Below, in pieces: positions 50,901 to 63,067 of a stretch of DNA of 64,000 bases. The notes below the pieces were generated by a model, which saw only the letters and a program-made list of their open reading frames with translations, searched no databases and had not been told where the DNA came from. The first letter of the stretch is position 1; each line of letters starts with the position of its first letter. Source of the DNA: Morchella semilibera (Eukaryota > Ascomycota > Pezizomycetes > Pezizales > Morchellaceae); NCBI GenBank assembly GCA_009192285.1, contig WBVU01000004.1, positions 3,184,001 through 3,248,000 on the forward strand. Reading direction: 5' to 3'. Position numbers and translations under genes: made by a program.

Positions 50901-51195
50901 TACGTAAGCGCGGAGCAGTAGAAGGAATTCCTTCTTCAGCTGAGGATGTGGATGTAAATGATGAATTTTGTGACTTGTCAAACATACTGCTCCGGGCATT
51001 CTGCGGAATAGGTGTATGAACTACTGTTGTTCGACGTCTTTTTAAGGGAGTTGCAAAGTTTGTTGACTCTGCCGGATGCTTTCGAGATATTGAACCTGAG
51101 AAATCCATAATTTTTATTTGTGGTGGTGGTTGGAATTCCCAACCACTCTGATTTCCTTTAAGTGTTTGGAATGGTGTGACGTTGTCAAACGTCAA
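44981..51195 (-). CDS. Giant disordered nuclear-type protein with FKPP repeats, poly-Glu and basic C-terminus
   Basis: Model complement(join(44981-49444,49549-51195)), 2036 residues, or 2007 if translation starts at the second Met (51108, MDFSGSISRKHP). I do not recognise a family. The N-terminal third has basic patches (PLKRRRTTVV), a charged coiled-coil (about 310-365) and then a long poly-Glu/Asp tract encoded by a GAG microsatellite. The middle is acidic. About residues 1220-1550 hold about a dozen degenerate repeats, each with EKLAxAPxxGFKPPT. The C-terminal 450 residues are Lys/Arg-rich, with GRAARPPRRAAAKKRKG, RRTTRKRA and repeated SVEPE motifs. A nuclear or chromatin role is inference from composition. 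The exon junction uses an AAG acceptor; the nearby TAG would place a stop in frame. The exons total over 6 kb with no internal stop, which supports a real gene. Confidence 0.85.
46440..47430 (-). repeat. Coding tandem repeats (EKLAxAPxxGFKPPT type) in the giant protein
   Basis: About twelve degenerate units of roughly 23-40 codons. The constant part is Lys-Leu-Ala, Ala-Pro, Gly-Phe-Lys-Pro-Pro-Thr; the spacer is Ser/Thr-rich. Two longer units carry KPSFGFKPP after a VMK...EKVxYP linker, so a higher-order unit was probably duplicated. The periodicity creates a false open frame on the opposite strand. Confidence 0.9.
49552..49667. repeat. (TCC)n microsatellite encoding the poly-Glu/Asp tract
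   Basis: An almost pure TCC/TCA/TCG/TCT run on the plus strand (GAG/GAT on the coding strand) encodes an acidic tract of about 40 residues ending exon 1 of the giant protein. It lies immediately before the splice donor. Polypurine-polypyrimidine mirror tracts like this can form triplex DNA. Confidence 0.9.
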
Positions 51196-52359
51196 TCACG
51201 TAAGGCCACCAGTTGGGATAGAGGATTCGTGATGAGCAATGCAGGCGAATACTGTGACACTCCTCTATGAATTCAGTGTTTGTGTGGCTGTTGGCAAACT
51301 GGAATGTGTACTTTTGTGGTGTGTTTATTTATTAGGGAGGAGATTCTAGAGACGCGGCAAGTTTCCTTGAAAGTGAAGGACCGCGGCAAGGGTTGTCGTT
51401 ACAGGGAAAATTGTTACCCGGACGCGACACCTTACTTACAGTACCTGAAGTTGGTGACAATACAATCAAAAGTACGTAGAAGGCCTGTCTTTGCTGGAGA
51501 AACTCGTATGGAGGAAGAGAAGTCAGTCTCTGGAAGGTAAAAGGGATTAGGGATAAGTAGAGGAGAAGAAAGGTGTTGTAAATGGGAAACAAAGGAGAGC
51601 CAATTAATCCATTGAATTCTATGTAACCAGGTTTCCCCACCCACACTCTGGTATCCAATATTTTCCCTTTCTAGGCACTTTTCCAGAATAGACCTGGTCG
51701 ATCTTTGCCTTACTCACCAGCAGTTAGCCGAAACACGTCTTGTTCAAGACATCCGAGACGCAGAGTTTCCTAAGAAGACAGCTGTCTGCATGTCAGTAAG
51801 GCCAGTTCTTTGTTCCTGCAGCCACATTCCTCTGGAGTCGGTTTTTCCCCTTTTCCACAGCCTTACATATGGTCAAAATTCTATGAAAATTCTTCACTTT
51901 TGATTCTAGGATTGTTTTAGACAAGAATGTGCCTACTTACATGTACGAGTTTCTAGTACTAAAACTCGTTTGATCGCACGAGGGTTTTTACTACACTGGC
52001 TGAGAATCTTGTTTCGGGAATGCAGCAGTCGAGTGGCTTGGTGACAGCTCATAGCTACATACATTGGCTTGCAGAGGAGGAAGGTAAGGGTACTTGTATG
52101 TAGGTAACTACATGTACTACTCTGCTCTATGTGCTCTAGAAAGGGAACTTGTAGGCCATACGTACATGTAGGGAGCTTCAAAGCCCCGACTTCCCCAACC
52201 TCTTTGTCGTAGAACGCCAAGACATTGAACCTCTTCCAGTAGTTGAGCCAAGCCAAAACCTTACCATCCCCGGCCACCCCTCGCAACACCCCACTACTAC
52301 CCTCCTACCCAACTCCATTATCCCGTAATCCATCAATTCCTAGCAACATAAATATCAAA
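51196..52359. promoter_or_regulatory. Divergent promoter region between the giant protein and NAA10
   Basis: This 1.16-kb gap lies between head-to-head genes. TACATGTA occurs at 51938, 52109 and 52163, the last about 190 bp before NAA10. The NAA10 leader has C-rich tracts at 52250-52330. No gene is supported. Confidence 0.5.
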
Positions 52360-53083
52360 ATGGATATTCGCGTTTTACAGCCCTCCGATATTCCCCATGC
52401 GCAACTAGCAAACATCACAAACCTGCCCGAAAACTATTTCCTCAAATACTACCTCTACCATGCTCTTTCATGGCCGCAATTATCATATGTAGCGGTCGAT
52501 CTCTCGCACGCCGGCAACCACCCTGGAGAGCCACCAAAAATTGTGGGATATGTGCTTGCTAAGATGGAGGAAGAGCCAACAGACGGTGTGCAGCATGGAC
52601 ACATTACTAGTTTAAGTGTCATGCGAACTCACCGACGATTGGGGCTGGCGGAAAAGTTGATGAGGCAGAGCCGTAAGTCGAATACCTCTATAAATATCCT
52701 CGTGGGTTATATAGGCGCTGACACAGAACTAACCCCCGGTAGAGAAAGCCATGGTTGAAGCCTTCGGTGCGAAATATGTGTCTCTCCACGTCCGTGTCTC
52801 CAACAAGGCCGCGCTCCACCTCTACCGCGATACTCTCCAGTTCGAGGTCGACAAAGTAGAAGAAAAATACTATGCCGACGGTGAGAATGCATACTCTATG
52901 CGAAAAGACCTTACTTTCCTTGAGGAGCCTGAGAGCGAGAGCGAAGCTGAGGATGAGGCTGGCGGCGAGGATGTTGGCATTGACGGCGACGTCCCGAAAG
53001 AAAAGAAGTCAAAGAAGAGGAATGTCAAGGTTGGGCGAGGCCTGGGCGTAGCAGATTTACAGGAAGTAGACGGAAGAGCTTAA
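52360..53083 (+). CDS. NAA10: N-alpha-acetyltransferase 10, NatA catalytic subunit
   Basis: Model join(52360-52672,52743-53083), 217 residues. NatA acetylates nascent N-termini exposed after Met removal, working at the ribosome with its NAA15 partner. The N-terminus [11 protein letters not shown] and [20 protein letters not shown] are near-invariant in the family. The GNAT acetyl-CoA loop RRLGLA lies at about 92-97, after [14 protein letters not shown]. The intron splits the Gln codon of RQSQKAM, with a CTAAC branch point. [19 protein letters not shown] is the C-terminal GNAT strand-helix. The acidic/Lys-rich tail (about 175-205) is typical of fungal ARD1. Confidence is high. Confidence 0.97.
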
Positions 53084-56000
53084 AGCTTTTAAGATGTGAA
53101 AATAAGGGATAGGAATAAAAGGAAGTGCTTTTTCAGGCGTTCTTTGGACAATGGCTGTTTGGACAACTATAGAAACTTCGGGGATATACACTCGACCTGC
53201 GTAATTTGGGGGCATGAGGGTTAAGTCCTTGCGTGTAGTGTGCACATTGTGTAAGTGCTACAAATATTATTACTCTACCAACAAATTATATGCGCCCTCT
53301 AAGAAAGCTACTATAAGAATGACAACCAACAATCTCGATATTGATTACAACTCTACGATCTAACGATAGTACGAGGCCCACAAGTATATTTCCAACAAGT
53401 TAGTTTTCCGAGTGATGGAGCATGATTGCATTACGAAAAATACGAATTTAGCTGCAGACCTGTATATTTTGTAAGGAAATTCCGTTATTGGGAGGAAAGA
53501 CTTCGTATCCCTAAACTGTCAGAGAATGCTGATCAAGACTCCCATAAAAAATCAAAGGTTGGCGGCTTTTGCTAACAGATCTTATTATCTCTAATATCAA
53601 ATAATTAATCTCCTATGCAAATCCTAACCTTCTATTAAGGGGGTCAGTATCGACAACCTAAGAAGTATTAATTCGAGTATCAAAAGATATAAGTCGGTGT
53701 TGTGTCGAACCATACATGGAAACCGTTCATATGGGTTGCAAGCCAATATAAAAACCGTGTGCAACTATATATAGTGAGTATGTAAGTACGTCCTCCTATG
53801 ATCAACAATAGGCCGCCAGCGCAGCAGGAGCGGATACTAAATTAATAGGTGCCAGGAGCGGGCCTAGATTGGTACCTCACATTTCTACTCAGGTCTGGCG
53901 TGATCTATGAGGAAGAACGACCTTGCGTCCTTGCCTCGACAGAACGCCCTCGATTACATACAAACACAACGGTCCAAAAGGACGAGAAACCTCAAGTGCA
54001 TTATCTGTTCTTGCCACGAGGACGTGCAATCAAGGCCAACTGCTGACTATAGTATACATGTACCATGCAGGTATACATGGGGGTATGTGAGTTAACGGCC
54101 TTATATATAAGGTATTTGTGCCTTAATTTCACTGCTTAAGGTACCTCGGTGGCAGATAAGGCAACCCCTAAACTGCACCACCCAGGGCGTATGGAAAACG
54201 GCCTATGAGCCGAGCTAAAACAATGTAAATATACATGTATGTACGTACTTTTGGTTTAATCTGGGGTGCTATGAGGGATATGAGGGCTATGAGGAGATGT
54301 CGCCACTACTTAAGTGTTGCCCACTGCAATGCTTCATTCAACTATTTCTTTTATTTTTCGAACTATCCTATATGTACCTACCACGAGATCGAAGTGCATA
54401 TCCGCCATTTCTACGTAGAACAGCATCCTGAACATGCATATATATATAGCTATAGGCTGGCTTAACTTGATAAACACTAGGCCAGTGGTTGGCCACCAAA
54501 GCATAGTATCTTCAGTCTGATTCTGTACTTAGGTTGCAATTGGTAGGAGACTCTCCACTGGTAAGTACATGTATATGTGGGTACAGTGGTAGGGCGTAAT
54601 AAGTGATGGAACACATTGATACGTCGATACTTGTTTTGATAAAATGTCACCATTATTTGGTTTTTGTGCTCTCAGAGCGTTCCACCACCTACTACCTACC
54701 CCTATACAGTCTAGGTTCATATAGCACTTGGTTCAATAACCTACATGTAGCTCAGGAGAGCCCGCCTTATTCCAATTAGCCGACGCCAATGACCACTTGA
54801 AATTTTCGTAATCGTGAGTCTTGGCATCTGCCCTTAGTGGTACTTTGCCCACTTTGTCCACTTTGCCTGCATAAACCACAAAGTCGATGCTCTATAGCTC
54901 ATTTAGCTCAATGGTTACACTCTCATGCCTGTTCCTTTTACTACCTAGTATAGGTAGGGCGTTGCAGTGGATATAGAGACATCATTGTTTATTCGGGGCA
55001 CAAGAAGCCTGCGCCTGTACTGGTGGGTACGTATGTACATGCATTGTTGATGCGCAGTTAGCTGGTATTAGCTAATACATGTAGTGTTCAACACTGATAC
55101 GTATGGTGCGTGGTAGAAAGCCTTATACAACTGCTTGTAAGTACATACATACATGTACTTTGATAGCCATCATCCTAGGATTTGGTTTTCCAAAAGCCGT
55201 GTGCGTACGTGGTGTGTTCATTTCACGCGTCTACATATACATGTACTTTGAGTGTCTGATGGTTTATGTTATGGTTTATTGAGAAAGTTAGAGATTGTCA
55301 GTGCCCTTCACGCATTGCCGAACCCCACTGTTCCTCATCATGGGTTGTCACTCGGTATTCAGCTTCTACTAGAACCCCAGCGAGGTGGGGCTCCCAGGGG
55401 TTGTGAACGGGTGGTGGGTTATAAAGGTGTTGAAAATTTACCGCCTGATTTGAAAGGGGTACGGGCTTGCGGGGTGAAGTGAGTGCTAGTATTGGACTTT
55501 TAACAAGCCTAGTTCGCGTCATGTAAGGGTTGAATTTAAAAACAAACGACGGACGATCATTGAGATAAGCTGTCTCATTCATCTACCGTGCAAGCGTTCC
55601 GAACCCCGAAAGCCATAGAAAAAAAGAAAAAAATGAAGGCTAGATACAGGCAAGATGACCATGGTTCTGTATTCATTACGCGTTGCGCCTTCTTTTCTAC
55701 TTGCATGGTCGGAAAATTTCCTTCCCGTCGTGGGGTTTTTTGGTTTTTTTTTCAATATTGAGTAAAAACTCTTATACATAAAGCACTAAGTGTATTCATA
55801 TGTTTTAACAGGAATCTAACGAAACCTGATATATATGGTAGGAGTAGGGGCTCCGAGGTGAGACTGTGATGTCACTACACTTCTTTTCTCATCTTATCAC
55901 CCTAGGTCAACTACATGTATGTACAGTACAGGAGAGAAGAAGAAGAATAGGGGGCTATGTGGCGTTGCTAAGAGTGGTACGGCTTCTGCAGGCAGGCGGG

Positions 56001-58353
56001 CTCCAAATTCGTCATCTTTCCGACCTACTTACATTGTATGGCGCGAGAAGGCCTACATATATATGGGAACCAGAGAAAATGCCATCGTTGGCCCAGACGC
56101 TAGTTCTAGAGTAGATCTCCCTCGATAGATTGATTGGATCACCCTTTGGTCGAAGTTTACCACCTGCCCCCATACCTCTTGGCCCTAGGTGTGGGGAAAG
56201 CCGCCGCGCCTATGGGGGTTTGGTATCGCCTCCGGCCAGGCGGTGACGCCAGTTGGCCTGTACTTTATCGCCTTAAGACCGAATCTCACCACAAAGTAGT
56301 CCAGATACCTGAATAGCGGATGATATTGGCCACATGCCCGAGCCGAAACCTTTGTATGTGCATAGATACTCTACATGTAGTTACTCTCTAAGGTGATTTA
56401 ATACTTTGGAGATTCATGAAATGTAGGGCGTAGTCTGAAACTCAGGAATTGAAAAATTCTAAAGCTACCTGACCCCGCTGATTTCAAAAAGGGCGTTCAG
56501 AGCCTTGGGGCGTTGAAAGTTACACAAGAAGTCTGCAGTAAGGGTGTGGGGTGGTTGCCAGCCGCCAAGTAAAGCAGGTCTTCGGATGAAGGCCCTTAGA
56601 ACTGCAATTGAGGTTCAAGAGTTCGGTAAACAATCCTGCAGGACCCTCCCTGTCCAGGTGGCCCCGAAGATCCGGAAAATTGACCAGTTTACTTATGCAT
56701 CGCCTTTAATAAAATCCGAAGCTCATTCCTTCACCGTCGACATTCTACAGGAATGGGATAACTATGAGAGATTTAGCTGAAGCATTTATAATTTTAGAGC
56801 TTGTCAATCTAGGTAATTTTCCGAAGTGGATCATACTTATATCTATCCAGTACTCCTCCGCCGAGACTTCCTTTTTTAAGAAAACAACCACATGCAGTAG
56901 CACCTACATACATCCAATAGCCTTTTGGGCCGTAACATACAGGGCATATATGGTAACCATTGAGGAAAGTGAAAAACCTTCATAGTATTCTAGTGTAGTT
57001 TTTGCTCTTTCCTGGACATTAATGAATGATTGTTTAGATTCTGACGGTGAGGTGAGCATGATAGGTTTTGTTTTTGTAGCGTGGGCCTATTGTTCAGATC
57101 GAAAAGCTGAGGGTGATCGTCTTTTCCCGTAGAGCTCGTGAATGTTGGAGTTTGGTCCCGACTGCTCCCGAGAGAAATTCAGGCTGGATTTCGAGGAGCG
57201 TGTCAGGGCTCGGGATGTGAGATGATGGCACTGAATATGGATGTGCACATGCCATGTGGTCAACTCACCGCAAGTGTTTGAGTAAATATTGGCGAGAAAC
57301 AACACTTAACGGTGGCTGTATGAGTGTAGCAGCGAGATAGGGGATTTCCTAAATAAATAGATTGGAACATCTCTTTTCGTATGGTACTTGCGAAGGGGTT
57401 GGGAAAATCAAGGATACCATTGGGTGTGACGGCTTGCACCGCCACAACCAAATATTTCCCGCAACCTGCTCAGTAGAGATTTTGGACGACACTAACAAAT
57501 CTATGGATACAAAGTCATCAGAAAGTCCACAATAGGTATCAAAGATACGAGCAATAACTTGATGATTCTAGGGGATGTCGGGCATTGTGCCGCAACATGG
57601 GCAAGCATGAGCTCTAGAGTAATTCAATTGTTTGAGGTATTTGCTTTCTCCCGCATCGCAGAGTACATGTGGTGAAAGTACTCGTAGCTACATGTAGCCG
57701 CACCGCCCATCTGCGTCAACAATCAACTTTCTACCTATGGGGCCCAGCAGTTAATTTCGAGGGCATTTATGAGGTCATAAACGGTTGCTAAAGATATGAG
57801 TTAGAAGGGGATACCAATACATCGAAGTGAACCAATCTTAGAAAAATAAAATATTTATGTAATAGTAGAAGAGGAATGAAGGGCCGGGGATAGAGGTACT
57901 CGAAATATATATGGGTGAGGTGCCAGCAACATTGCGTATGTAGATCCAGCTGCCTGAGGTGCCGTTCTTGTAGCTTACTCGTGTACGACTCAATAAACCA
58001 GCAGATAGGTATGCTGTTATCGGGCCTGCATTAGATAAAGATTGGAACCAGGGCGTGGGGAGGTAAGATAACTTGGCAAGCGCTCGGTCCGTGGCGCAAT
58101 TTTCAATGTCCATTGGTTTCAGATGCTCAGTTCCAGGGCGGTCGACGCTGCGGAACAGCTGCCGTTAACGGCTCCAGAGTCACCAGCTAGTCACTACTCT
58201 AATAATGTACGTATGTACGTCGCGCGGAGCGGTCCGCCACCACTACAGTATTCCCACAAGTACTAGCTCATGATAAGAAGTAAAGGACCTGGGGATAAGA
58301 GTGAGAATTCCTCCCAGTCACCTTAGTTTCTAAATTGTCACCAGCCAGAAGCA
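53084..58353. other. 5.3-kb gene-poor block dense in TACATGTA
   Basis: No gene is supported; open frames are under 100 codons and unrelated. Ten TACATGTA copies lie at 54055, 54232, 54566, 54742, 55076, 55150, 55238, 55912, 56372 and 57689, the highest concentration in the window apart from the PEP12 promoter. Near 54900-54920 the string TTAGCTCAATGGTTA resembles a tRNA D-arm, but no matching T-arm or acceptor stem follows. The right end is the YVC1 promoter. Confidence 0.55.
54055..55919. repeat. Cluster of eight TACATGTA palindromes in intergenic DNA
   Basis: Exact copies start at 54055, 54232, 54566, 54742, 55076, 55150, 55238 and 55912. They lie far from any gene I can call, unlike the promoter-proximal cluster before PEP12. 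The role is unknown. Confidence 0.8.
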
Positions 58354-61300
58354 ATGTTGTCCTCGCTTTTACGATCGAAAAGAAAAGAACGGACAGAACA
58401 TTCTCCATTTTCTTCGGCTTACGACGACCAGAGAAGTGAATATTTTCAAATTTACGATGAAAACACGGCCCTTTCACAACCGTCTTCATCTGCCTCGTCT
58501 ACAGAGGAGAGCAATACTGAGGATGCTCCATTGCTTCCAATATTTTCGGCTGCAGAACTTGGCAAGTCCCACCTTTAGACTTTCGTCTTATGAATGCCGG
58601 ATGGAACTAATGCTCGTAAGTACACAGATTCGGTGCCAGTTTATTCCTTGGTCCATTCCACTCGCTCAGATATCATTTCCCGTGTGGATACGACCTTAAC
58701 ATGGGATCAATTAAGGTCACCTCAGGTTTCTAGCTTTTTGGTGAAGCCAATTCTGGCCTCGTTAATTCAAGGACCCGAGAGGGTTTCAAAGGGCATTCTG
58801 TATAGTCTTCTAGCCAATTGCCTTCAGTTCCGAAAAGAAGCCCGAGAGAACCCTGGAAATGCATCCGTTTCAAAGACGCGAGCATTACTGGCAGAGTTGC
58901 TAGCAATTAAGCTTCTGAAAGAATTTTCACCAAGAGAATTAGTAGGAATAATAACCACCGAGATGTTCTTAGGTATACCTCTAACCATTTTTCCAATAGA
59001 TTGATGCCTTGAGTTATGATTTCTACCCTCTTCAGGGCCAACCAGCACCTGCTGCTTTAGTTCCTGGAGATGGCCACATATCTTTCGCCCCTACACCTCC
59101 AAGACTACAGAGAGCAAGTAGAATATCGGCCTTAGAGATTTCAATTCGTGCTGAGGTATGGTTACTGAGTGTGGCACTATGATTAATACCCCACAATGCC
59201 AATCGTAATAGGAAGCTGGAGTTCGGGGGTTGGTAATTTGTATTGACTCATCTTTCTCTAGGCTAAGAAATTTCTTTCACATCCTCTGGTGGTCCAACAA
59301 TTGGAAGCGATATGGACAGGGAAGATAGTTTTCCATTCAGCTCTAGACCAGCTTCACCGAATTAAAGATACACGAAGATATTCGGCAAATACTATGTCGA
59401 GTATGATGCCATTCCGCAGGTCTGCTACGCTATATGATGCTCGCGATGCAAGTCTTTTCAAATTGTCTAGGTTGAGGGTTCCAAGATATAAACATATTGC
59501 CTCTACCATTTCGCTTGCAATTTTGTTATTTCTGTAGGTGAACAAGGGTCCTTTTTTTAATTTATGAAATTGACCGTAAAACACACAGATATGTCATGGT
59601 CCTTGTGCAAAGATCGCACAAAATAACCGTTCTAGAGATAGGATTCTGGCTTTGGTCTTTTGGGTTTATGATGGTAAGTAAAACCTAATCGCTAAAGTAA
59701 GAAAGCTAAACGCTCTGTTTATAGGATGAGATTGCGGGATTTACTGAAGCCGGCGTCTCTCTATATTTTATATCACTATGGAACTCGTTCGACATGGGTA
59801 TATACCTATTGTTCATGGCGTAGGTCTCGGTTTCCTTATTTATAATAATGTCTTGCTAATAATCTTTAACAAAGTTTCTATGTCTTGCGGATAATCGGCT
59901 TCCTAGCACCCGAAAACGGAACGGGTATTACAAATTGGAGCTATGATATTCTGGCATCTTGTGCTGTCTTTCTATTCCCTAGAATATTCTCCGTGCTGTA
60001 AGAATCCTTAATTCTACACCTAGTCTTGGATATATCTAACTAGTTTTATGTGAAAAAGCGATCATTATCGATATTTTAGTCAACTTATTATCGCTTTCAA
60101 GATCATGGCGGTTGACATGACCGCGCTACTAGTTTTGATACTAATTTCTTGCTCGGGGTTCTTTGTCGCGTTTACACTTGCCTTTGCGAGGGACTCATAC
60201 TCGGCGAAGGATGTTTCGTATGTAGCCAATCTTCCATGATGGGTTGGTCACAACTAATCACTCGATCTGTAGATATGCCCTATTCCAGATTTTAATGGGG
60301 TTTACGCCCGCAGTATGTACCCATTTATACTTCGTATCGGTCAATGGGGTAACTAATAATCAATTATAGGCCTGGGAAGTTTGGGAGAACTACAACCCAC
60401 TTGGCAGGATCCTTCTGACAGCATTCTTGATAATATGTCACTTTTTGATCGTCACAATTTTGATCACAGTTTTGACAAACTCATTTGCTGCAGTAGCTGC
60501 TAATTCACAAGAAGGTATCACTTCTGAGTCTCACATGCGATATAAGCGCTAATTAATCACTGATAGAACATCAATTTCTTGTTGCCGTCAATACACTCTC
60601 TCTGGTAAAATCGGATAGTCTATTCTCATACACAGCGCCACTCAATCTTCTCGCTTGGATAATCCATCCTTTGAGGTTCTTTATTCCTTTCAGATCATTT
60701 GTCAAGCTAAACCGGACCGCCATTAAAATCACACACTTTCCAATCCTGCTGCTTATCTTTCTCTACGAGCGGACGGCCCTTCACGATTCACTATTCAATC
60801 AAACAAATGCGTTTTCAGCAAAGTCTCAATTTCCCGAATTCTTGGAACGATTTGATACTAGTTCCAGGAGGTTCCGTGGCGGTTCAGTAATGGGTAGCGA
60901 ACATCAAGAGGCGGCATTAGACGAGGTGTTCCGGAGGCCTTATAAGGGCTCATTGCGGATGCGTTCAAGTAGGGGCGATGTCAGGAGTATTGGAACCGGG
61001 GGTGTGGTAGACTCATGGATGAATGGTGTAATGTCGCCTACTGGCTCGTTAACCACGGATATTGAAGGTGGATTTGCTACTAGAAGGCGTGCCGTAACGA
61101 GACGTGGACGTACTCTTCGCAGGATAGACAGCTATGGGACAATCGAAGGGATGCATCCAGGGAATGTACACACTAAGTTCTTTGCTGGTAAGACGAGATC
61201 TTTTGTTTCGAATCCTGAGGAATTTACGACAAAGATCGAGGGCGAGCAACAATTGGGAGAGAGTGCAACACCTGCGGAAATATTGACCGAGGGAGATGCG

Positions 61301-62104
61301 GACAACGAGGAAAACTCCGGAGATGAAGACGACGAGATAAACGAGGACACGGAGAACCCTGATGCTATAATACAGGAGTCGGAACGATCAATCAGTCCAC
61401 CGAAAACATTAACCCCACTTAAGCCTAGAAGCCTCGAGTTTCCCAAACATAGTCTTCCAATTCGTCCAAAGAAGCATCACCGTACAGAGACCTCAACGGC
61501 AACCTTAAACTCCCAAACAATGTTGCGGATATCTGGGGAAAATTCTAGCATCGAAGCTGCTCCAATGTCTCGTAGAGTGAGCGAACGGCTTGGTGATATC
61601 CAAGCTGCCCCGATGTCACGAAGAGCGAGCGAACGATTAAGCGTCCCTGGTGAGGGCTCCCCCGGAAGAAAGTCTCCACGTTCTTCCAGACCGCAGACCG
61701 CGAGTAGATCACGCCCTGTCCTTTCTGCACGAAAAACACTGGACGGCTCAAGTTTGATGAAGGAACATGAAGAGCGAAGGAGAAATTCCGATACTATGGA
61801 AGAGCTTGCTCGCCAGATAGATATCGCAATGGTCCCATCCAGCTTTGCAACTCAAATGGCGATGGCTACCGGGGCTAGGGGCGGTGTTGGTGATGATATG
61901 CTTGGTAGACTGCTTTTGGCTAGAATTGGAACATTGGAAGAGGGTATGAAAGATGTTAAAGATATATTAAGGGAGGTAAAGAAGTTAAGCGCTAAAAATA
62001 AAGACAAAGGTGGGGAGAAGGGTAAAGAGAGATGTTTAAGAGAAGAGGATGCTGGGGCCGGTAGGCCGAAGGAAGGTAATAGTACCAGCTCTTCGCCAAG
62101 ATAA
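58354..62104 (+). CDS. YVC1: Vacuolar TRP-type cation channel YVC1
   Basis: Model join(58354-58561,58628-58972,59046-59155,59262-59533,59589-59673,59725-59819,59875-59997,60080-60217,60273-60312,60370-60514,60567-62104), 1032 residues. Yvc1 releases calcium from the vacuole on osmotic or mechanical stimulus. The cytosolic N-domain has DTTLTWDQLRSPQVS, the family's most conserved block, and HPLVVQQLEAIW. Membrane segments run from about 300 to about 570. EIGFWLWSFGFMMDEI and the pore-region segment LFQILMGFTPAAWEVWENYN are clear. The C-terminal tail of about 450 residues is long, disordered and acidic. It contains a short duplicated segment (AAPMSRRxSERL) and ends with a coiled-coil. Intron 1 is GC-AG; intron 6 ends in AAG. 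The intron 2 acceptor (59045) was chosen by phase; an earlier CAG would break the frame. Confidence 0.95.
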
Positions 62105-62626
62105 TCACGTATATGTACCATTTTTTGTAAATAATGTTCTCAGTCTTTAGAATTTTATGAATTTAATGCAATTATATTTTTTTGGTTACTCGTATCATGT
62201 AGGCACATTTAGAAGTTTTTGTAGCTAACCTGCGTGCATAAATGAGTAACATGTATTTGTGCTTAAATTAATGCAAAAGAAAGGTCCCGCTAAAGAATAC
62301 AGTACCAAAAAAGCGGGTGTATCTAGTACCCTACATGTATCTGCCAGAATACACTCCGGTATTGCTACAGCATTGCTATGGTATAATGGCCGAAACTCCG
62401 ATTTAATTCGGAAGTTTTTCACGATACCGTATTGCTATATATGGTATCTATTACATCCCTTTTTTGAGACTGTATTAAAGCGGGCAAAAGTAAGCGGTAG
62501 ATAGGAGACATAATTATTAAGGAATTTGAAAGGACCCCCCAAAGCTTCAAAAGCATTTCCCCCAGCTACTATATTGATTGCTATAACATCACAAGTACAT
62601 TTATGGAGAAATACCATACTTTCCTC
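62105..62626. other. Convergent 3' UTR region
   Basis: This 522-bp gap lies between convergent YVC1 and the orphan gene. It is AT-rich with a TACATGTA at 62332-62339. No gene is seen. Confidence 0.5.
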
Positions 62627-63067
62627 TTACTCGGATTTCTGCGACACACGGGAGAGCTGCTGGCATTTCCAACACCCAGGCCCATATACAACATCCCTCT
62701 CCATCCTCATCAGTAACTCTGTAAGCGCACGAAGTACCTTCCACTGTAGATCGGCCTCTGTATATAACGACCCGACATGCTCAAAATACGAAGTACGCCT
62801 CTGGAGGACCTGGCTTCGTAGCTTGATATAATCTTCTTGCGGAATATTCACCACCTCTCTGACGGAAATCCATAATGTTCTTTGGTTTTCGGGTCTATGT
62901 GGTCCGATCTTTCCCTCTATAATCGAGATGGCGATTTGGTCTTCACTATTCTCGTCGATGAGACACTGCTTATAAAGATATTTGACGAATTTCAGGATAT
63001 CCTGGGTGTCTTTTAGAGTCAGTTTTTCGACTACAAGTTTCATGAGGTGTTCTTGTTGAGAGCTCAT
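62627..63067 (-). CDS. Orphan small helical protein, unknown function
   Basis: Single exon, 146 residues, starting MSSQQEHLMKLVVEKLTLKD. I do not recognise it. It has no signal peptide or membrane helix. The predicted make-up is mainly helical with mixed charge, and it has a Cys pair near the C-terminus (CWKCQQ). Reasons to call it real are the non-repetitive, balanced composition and a clean ATG with a stop in good context. Three TACATGTA copies (63154, 63183, 63261) sit within 200 bp upstream. It could be a lineage-specific gene or part of a longer spliced gene. Confidence 0.5.
   Translation of the reverse strand: MSSQQEHLMKLVVEKLTLKDTQDILKFVKYLYKQCLIDENSEDQIAISIIEGKIGPHRPENQRTLWISVREVVNIPQEDYIKLRSQVLQRRTSYFEHVGSLYTEADLQWKVLRALTELLMRMERDVVYGPGCWKCQQLSRVSQKSE

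Noticed and set aside
54895-54940. tRNA-like string TTAGCTCAATGGTTA
   Set aside because: It resembles a D-arm, but there is no anticodon stem, T-arm or acceptor stem in the following bases.
53084-58353. Possible mobile element in the gene-poor blocks
   Set aside because: I looked for transposase or polymerase motifs, long terminal repeats and inverted ends by eye and found none. A repeat-library search would be needed to exclude degenerate copies.
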